NCBI GenBank assembly: GCA_043821115.1
Contig: JBDRDD010000024.1
Span: 62,001 to 126,000 of the forward strand
Length of the DNA: 64,000 nt
Source: JBDRDD01 sp043821115
Lineage (GTDB): Bacteria; CAYTYR01; UBA6262; DAOVJB01
Direction of reading: 5' to 3'
The notes under the pieces are model-generated. The model was not told where the DNA came from, ran no database searches, and saw only the letters and a list, made by a program, of their open reading frames with translations. The position numbers and the translations under genes are program-made. How positions within the stretch are numbered: the first letter of the stretch is position 1; each line of letters starts with the position of its first letter. This document shows positions 61,656 through 64,000 of this stretch, piece after piece.

Positions 61656-62456
61656 ATGCAGATCGCAGATATGGGTTTTCAGGACAGAAGAATTGTGACA
61701 CGTTTTGACATTGATTTACCGCTTAAACTGGAAGTAGAGGATTTACAAAGAAAAGTGGTGGAGGAAATCAAAGCAAAACTCCGCAATATCAGCGAACATG
61801 GTATGTCACTCGTTCTTGACAAATCAATTCCCATTCCCTCCGTAGCTATCCTGACTCTGGATCTTCCTTATCCCTATCATTCCCTCACCATAAGGACCCG
61901 TGTTATATGGCTTCATCCCTCCAGGGGGAGGAATAAGTTCAACTGCGGGCTGTACTTCACGGATATTCCGGATAATATAAACACTTTAAGAGAATTTATG
62001 GGGCAGCTGCCTCCTTCGATGCTCAGAAAAAATTTCGCTTTTGACAAGGTCGTTTACCTAAGCGACACCAATGCCGAAGGCAACGTGTATTTCGCGAATT
62101 ATTTCCAGTGGCAGGGCATGGCACGCGAGGAATTCTACAGGAGAAACTTCCCCCTGGAAATATGGGCGTCAGGAATAAAACTCATCACGTGTGATGCATC
62201 TATAAGATACAAAAAGGAGGCCATACTTTTTGATGAGGTTTTAATAGATGTATCTATAGATAATCTGAAAAAAATGAGCCTGGACCTGGTTTTCACATAC
62301 ACGCGAAAAGGGGACGGCGCAGTACTTGCCACGGGAAAACAGAAGATTGCGTTCGGGGATCCTTCAGGAAACCTAATCCCTATCCCTAACCAGATAAGGG
62401 ACATAGCACAGTATTTCCTGATACATAAAAGCGAAAAAGGAAAAGACAACGAATGA
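61656..62456 (+). CDS. PilZ domain fused to a hotdog-fold acyl-CoA thioesterase
   Basis: A 266-residue two-domain protein. Residues 8-115 are a PilZ domain with both c-di-GMP signatures intact: R12-I-V-T-R16 (RxxxR) and N44-I-S46-x-x-G49 (N/DxSxxG). Residues 125-250 are a 4HBT-type hotdog thioesterase with D137-T-N-A-E-G-N-V, corresponding to the DTD...G-V/N-N motif that carries the catalytic aspartate. The natural reading is a thioesterase controlled by cyclic di-GMP. The substrate is unknown. AAAGGAGG precedes ATG 61656. The following sensor gene overlaps its stop (ATGA), so both may belong to one signalling unit. Confidence 0.82.
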   Translation: MQIADMGFQDRRIVTRFDIDLPLKLEVEDLQRKVVEEIKAKLRNISEHGMSLVLDKSIPIPSVAILTLDLPYPYHSLTIRTRVIWLHPSRGRNKFNCGLYFTDIPDNINTLREFMGQLPPSMLRKNFAFDKVVYLSDTNAEGNVYFANYFQWQGMAREEFYRRNFPLEIWASGIKLITCDASIRYKKEAILFDEVLIDVSIDNLKKMSLDLVFTYTRKGDGAVLATGKQKIAFGDPSGNLIPIPNQIRDIAQYFLIHKSEKGKDNE

Positions 62457-64000
62457 GTCTGCATTCTCTTCCGCCACTATTAAGTGGTCTGCTGTTTGTA
62501 GGATTGAGTTTCTTTGTACTTAGAAACAGGAGATCAAAATCCAATTTTACTTTCGCGCTGCTTTGCCTTGTTACATTCTGGTGGCAGTTCGCATGGTTCA
62601 TACTTTTTAATACCTCTGACGAGAATGGCGTAATGCTCATAATAAAGGCGGGTTACACGGGGATAATATTTATCCCCGTTGTTTATTTTCATTTTGTTAT
62701 TAATTTTCTAAATCTCGAGAGAAGCAACCGTTACCGCAACATAGTAAGGGCTTCCTATGCTTTCGGCGTCCTGCTTGTTCTTATATTGTGGACTACGCCT
62801 TACATCATACGCGGATTCTACCGTTATCCGTGGGGTTTCTATCCAAGGGCAGGGGTCCTGCATTTCCTTCATCTTTTACATGTATCTGCTGTGACAGTGT
62901 GGATGCTTGTCCTGTTGTTTGCACAGAAGAAGTACCTGCAACCTTTCTTCCCAATAAAATACAACCAGATAAGATACCTTATCCTTGGTGTCTTTGCCTA
63001 TTTCCCTGCGGCCACTGATTATATCGTAAACTATGGAGTAGAATTCTATCCGCTTGGAATAATTTTTATTACCGCGAACCTGCTCATAACCTTTGCCGCA
63101 ATAGTCCGCTACCGCCTTATGGATGTATCTCTTGTCATAAAGAGGACTTTTGTATTCGGTCTGCTCTTCGGCCTTGCGATAGCGGTAATGTATCTGCCTA
63201 TGTTCGTGTGGCAGGAGATGCTAAGGAATATGCTCGGAGGTGCCTGGCCCATAATAATCGGAATAATATTTCTTGTTATACTTATCAGCGCTTTTCCGCT
63301 CTATCGTCTGCTGGTGCGTCTTACGGACAGGTGGCTTTTCCAGAAGAAGTATGAATACCAGAAAACGCTCAAGGAAGCCAGTAAGGGTATGATAGAGATA
63401 ACAGAGCCGGATAAGCTTCTATCCATTATAGCGCGTTTTTTGACCAGAAAGGTCCGTGCAAAACATACGTTTATCCTTGTGTGGGATGATGTGAACAGGC
63501 ATTACGCCATAAAAGGGGCATACGGGAAAACGCCTATAGAGGATATACGTCTTACAGAGAATTGCGCTATAATAAGATGGTTTAAGAAGACCGGGGAGGA
63601 ACTGGTCAAAAGAAAGCTCCTCAAGAAACAGAATGTTGACGTTTTGGTAAAAGAGGAACTCGAGGATTGGATGGATGATTCGGGTCTTATGGAAGGCCAT
63701 GATGACCTGGAATATGAGTTTAATAATATTCTCGTAGAGATGGATCCGCTGGAAGGAAGCATAGTCATTCCAAGCTTTTACAAGGGGTTTCTGCTGGGGG
63801 TACTCATACTTGGCGATAAGCTCTCCGGGGATATTTATACGCAGGAAGACCTTGATATACTCTCAACCATGGCCAATGACGCTGCCGTAGCCGTAAAGAA
63901 TGCCCAGCTTTTTACGGATCTCACCCAGGAAAAAGAGAAGATGATAACGGTCTTTAACAACATGAGTGACGGCGCCGTTCTTACTGATTCTAACCTCAGG
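62453..64000 (+). CDS. Membrane sensor protein with GAF domain, cut at the window end
   Basis: An open frame of 516 codons running off the right edge. The first 300 residues contain eight or nine hydrophobic segments, resembling the N-terminal seven-helix sensor region of histidine kinases (for example QIRYLILGVFAYFPAATDY and RYRLMDVSLVIKRT). A GAF domain follows at about residues 315-490, ending in TQEDLDILSTMANDAAVAV. The last residues, MITVFNNMSDGAVLTDSN, are the start of a PAS domain. A histidine kinase or GGDEF output is expected beyond the edge. ATG 62453 overlaps the previous stop codon; no GGDEF or kinase motif is visible so far. Confidence 0.8.
   Translation, partial: MSLHSLPPLLSGLLFVGLSFFVLRNRRSKSNFTFALLCLVTFWWQFAWFILFNTSDENGVMLIIKAGYTGIIFIPVVYFHFVINFLNLERSNRYRNIVRASYAFGVLLVLILWTTPYIIRGFYRYPWGFYPRAGVLHFLHLLHVSAVTVWMLVLLFAQKKYLQPFFPIKYNQIRYLILGVFAYFPAATDYIVNYGVEFYPLGIIFITANLLITFAAIVRYRLMDVSLVIKRTFVFGLLFGLAIAVMYLPMFVWQEMLRNMLGGAWPIIIGIIFLVILISAFPLYRLLVRLTDRWLFQKKYEYQKTLKEASKGMIEITEPDKLLSIIARFLTRKVRAKHTFILVWDDVNRHYAIKGAYGKTPIEDIRLTENCAIIRWFKKTGEELVKRKLLKKQNVDVLVKEELEDWMDDSGLMEGHDDLEYEFNNILVEMDPLEGSIVIPSFYKGFLLGVLILGDKLSGDIYTQEDLDILSTMANDAAVAVKNAQLFTDLTQEKEKMITVFNNMSDGAVLTDSNLR

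Noticed and set aside
62788..63018. Plus-strand open frame of 76 codons
   Set aside because: It lies in another frame inside the membrane sensor gene, which reads through continuously with clear transmembrane and GAF sequence. It has no ribosome-binding site.
1..64000. CRISPR arrays, insertion sequences, prophage genes or att sites
   Set aside because: No regularly spaced repeats, transposase or integrase motifs, or flanking direct repeats were seen by eye; a computed repeat search could still find short ones.

Overview
The window reads as a dense, almost entirely plus-strand stretch of a bacterial chromosome, with about 68 protein genes, one tRNA, short gaps and many 1-8 base gene overlaps. 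The gene mix points to an anaerobic or fermentative diderm. It has a TonB-dependent outer-membrane receptor with TonB, heptose-phosphate genes of the lipopolysaccharide type, pyruvate phosphate dikinase, and a four-subunit ferredoxin-dependent 2-oxoacid oxidoreductase. The candidate phyla around Omnitrophota or Elusimicrobiota would fit, but this is inferred from gene content only. A 16S or marker-gene tree would be needed to place it.

Layout. 0-7.7 kb: a sugar oxidoreductase and TIM-barrel isomerase pair, a TPR protein with a metallopeptidase motif, a fused acyl ligase/acyl carrier/acyltransferase and an MFS permease. 7.7-16.1 kb: a promoter, ppdK, smc, a phosphoesterase, a membrane-anchored Ser/Thr kinase and tRNA-Gly(CCC). 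16.1-22.4 kb: a PHP phosphoesterase, then a cobalamin riboswitch controlling a B12 uptake operon (binding protein, permease, ATPase, outer-membrane receptor, TonB). 22.4-25.4 kb: a polyamine block (speD, speE and an Orn/Lys/Arg decarboxylase) with a structured leader ahead of speD. 25.4-28.8 kb: a DksA-like protein and a UvrD helicase/Fe-S nuclease. 28.8-31.3 kb: a more AT-rich accessory patch holding a methyltransferase, a subtilisin-fold protein lacking all three catalytic residues, a beta-carbonic-anhydrase-like protein and a small membrane protein. 31.3-36.9 kb: a DUF4954-like hexapeptide-repeat protein, a SIS-domain protein, a strong terminator, an FAD oxidoreductase broken by one in-frame stop, a glycerophosphodiesterase and an overlapping lipoprotein.

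36.9-49.9 kb: terminator and promoter, the 2-oxoacid:ferredoxin oxidoreductase operon, a PmbA/TldE-type protein, a shikimate block (aroE-aroC-aroK-aroB-aroQ) running into M24 peptidase, efp, accB and accC, then gmhA and the heptose adenylyltransferase. 49.9-53.2 kb: a zinc-ribbon/Yip1 protein and a thiamine block (separate thiD2 and thiE, then thiC). 53.2-57.5 kb: an orphan amino-acid-type binding lipoprotein, a GH116 glucosidase and a RhaT-like sugar transporter. 57.5-64 kb: a DUF3467 protein, a phosphodiesterase, cinA, thpR, ruvX, mltG, a PilZ-hotdog fusion and the start of a membrane sensor protein cut by the window end.

The most unusual items are the triad-less subtilase, the PilZ-thioesterase fusion, the speD leader RNA, the riboswitch whose regulatory hairpin contains the btuF ribosome-binding site, and the single-stop FAD oxidoreductase. 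I saw no CRISPR array, insertion sequence, phage gene or attachment site. No stretch longer than 300 bases lacks a gene.
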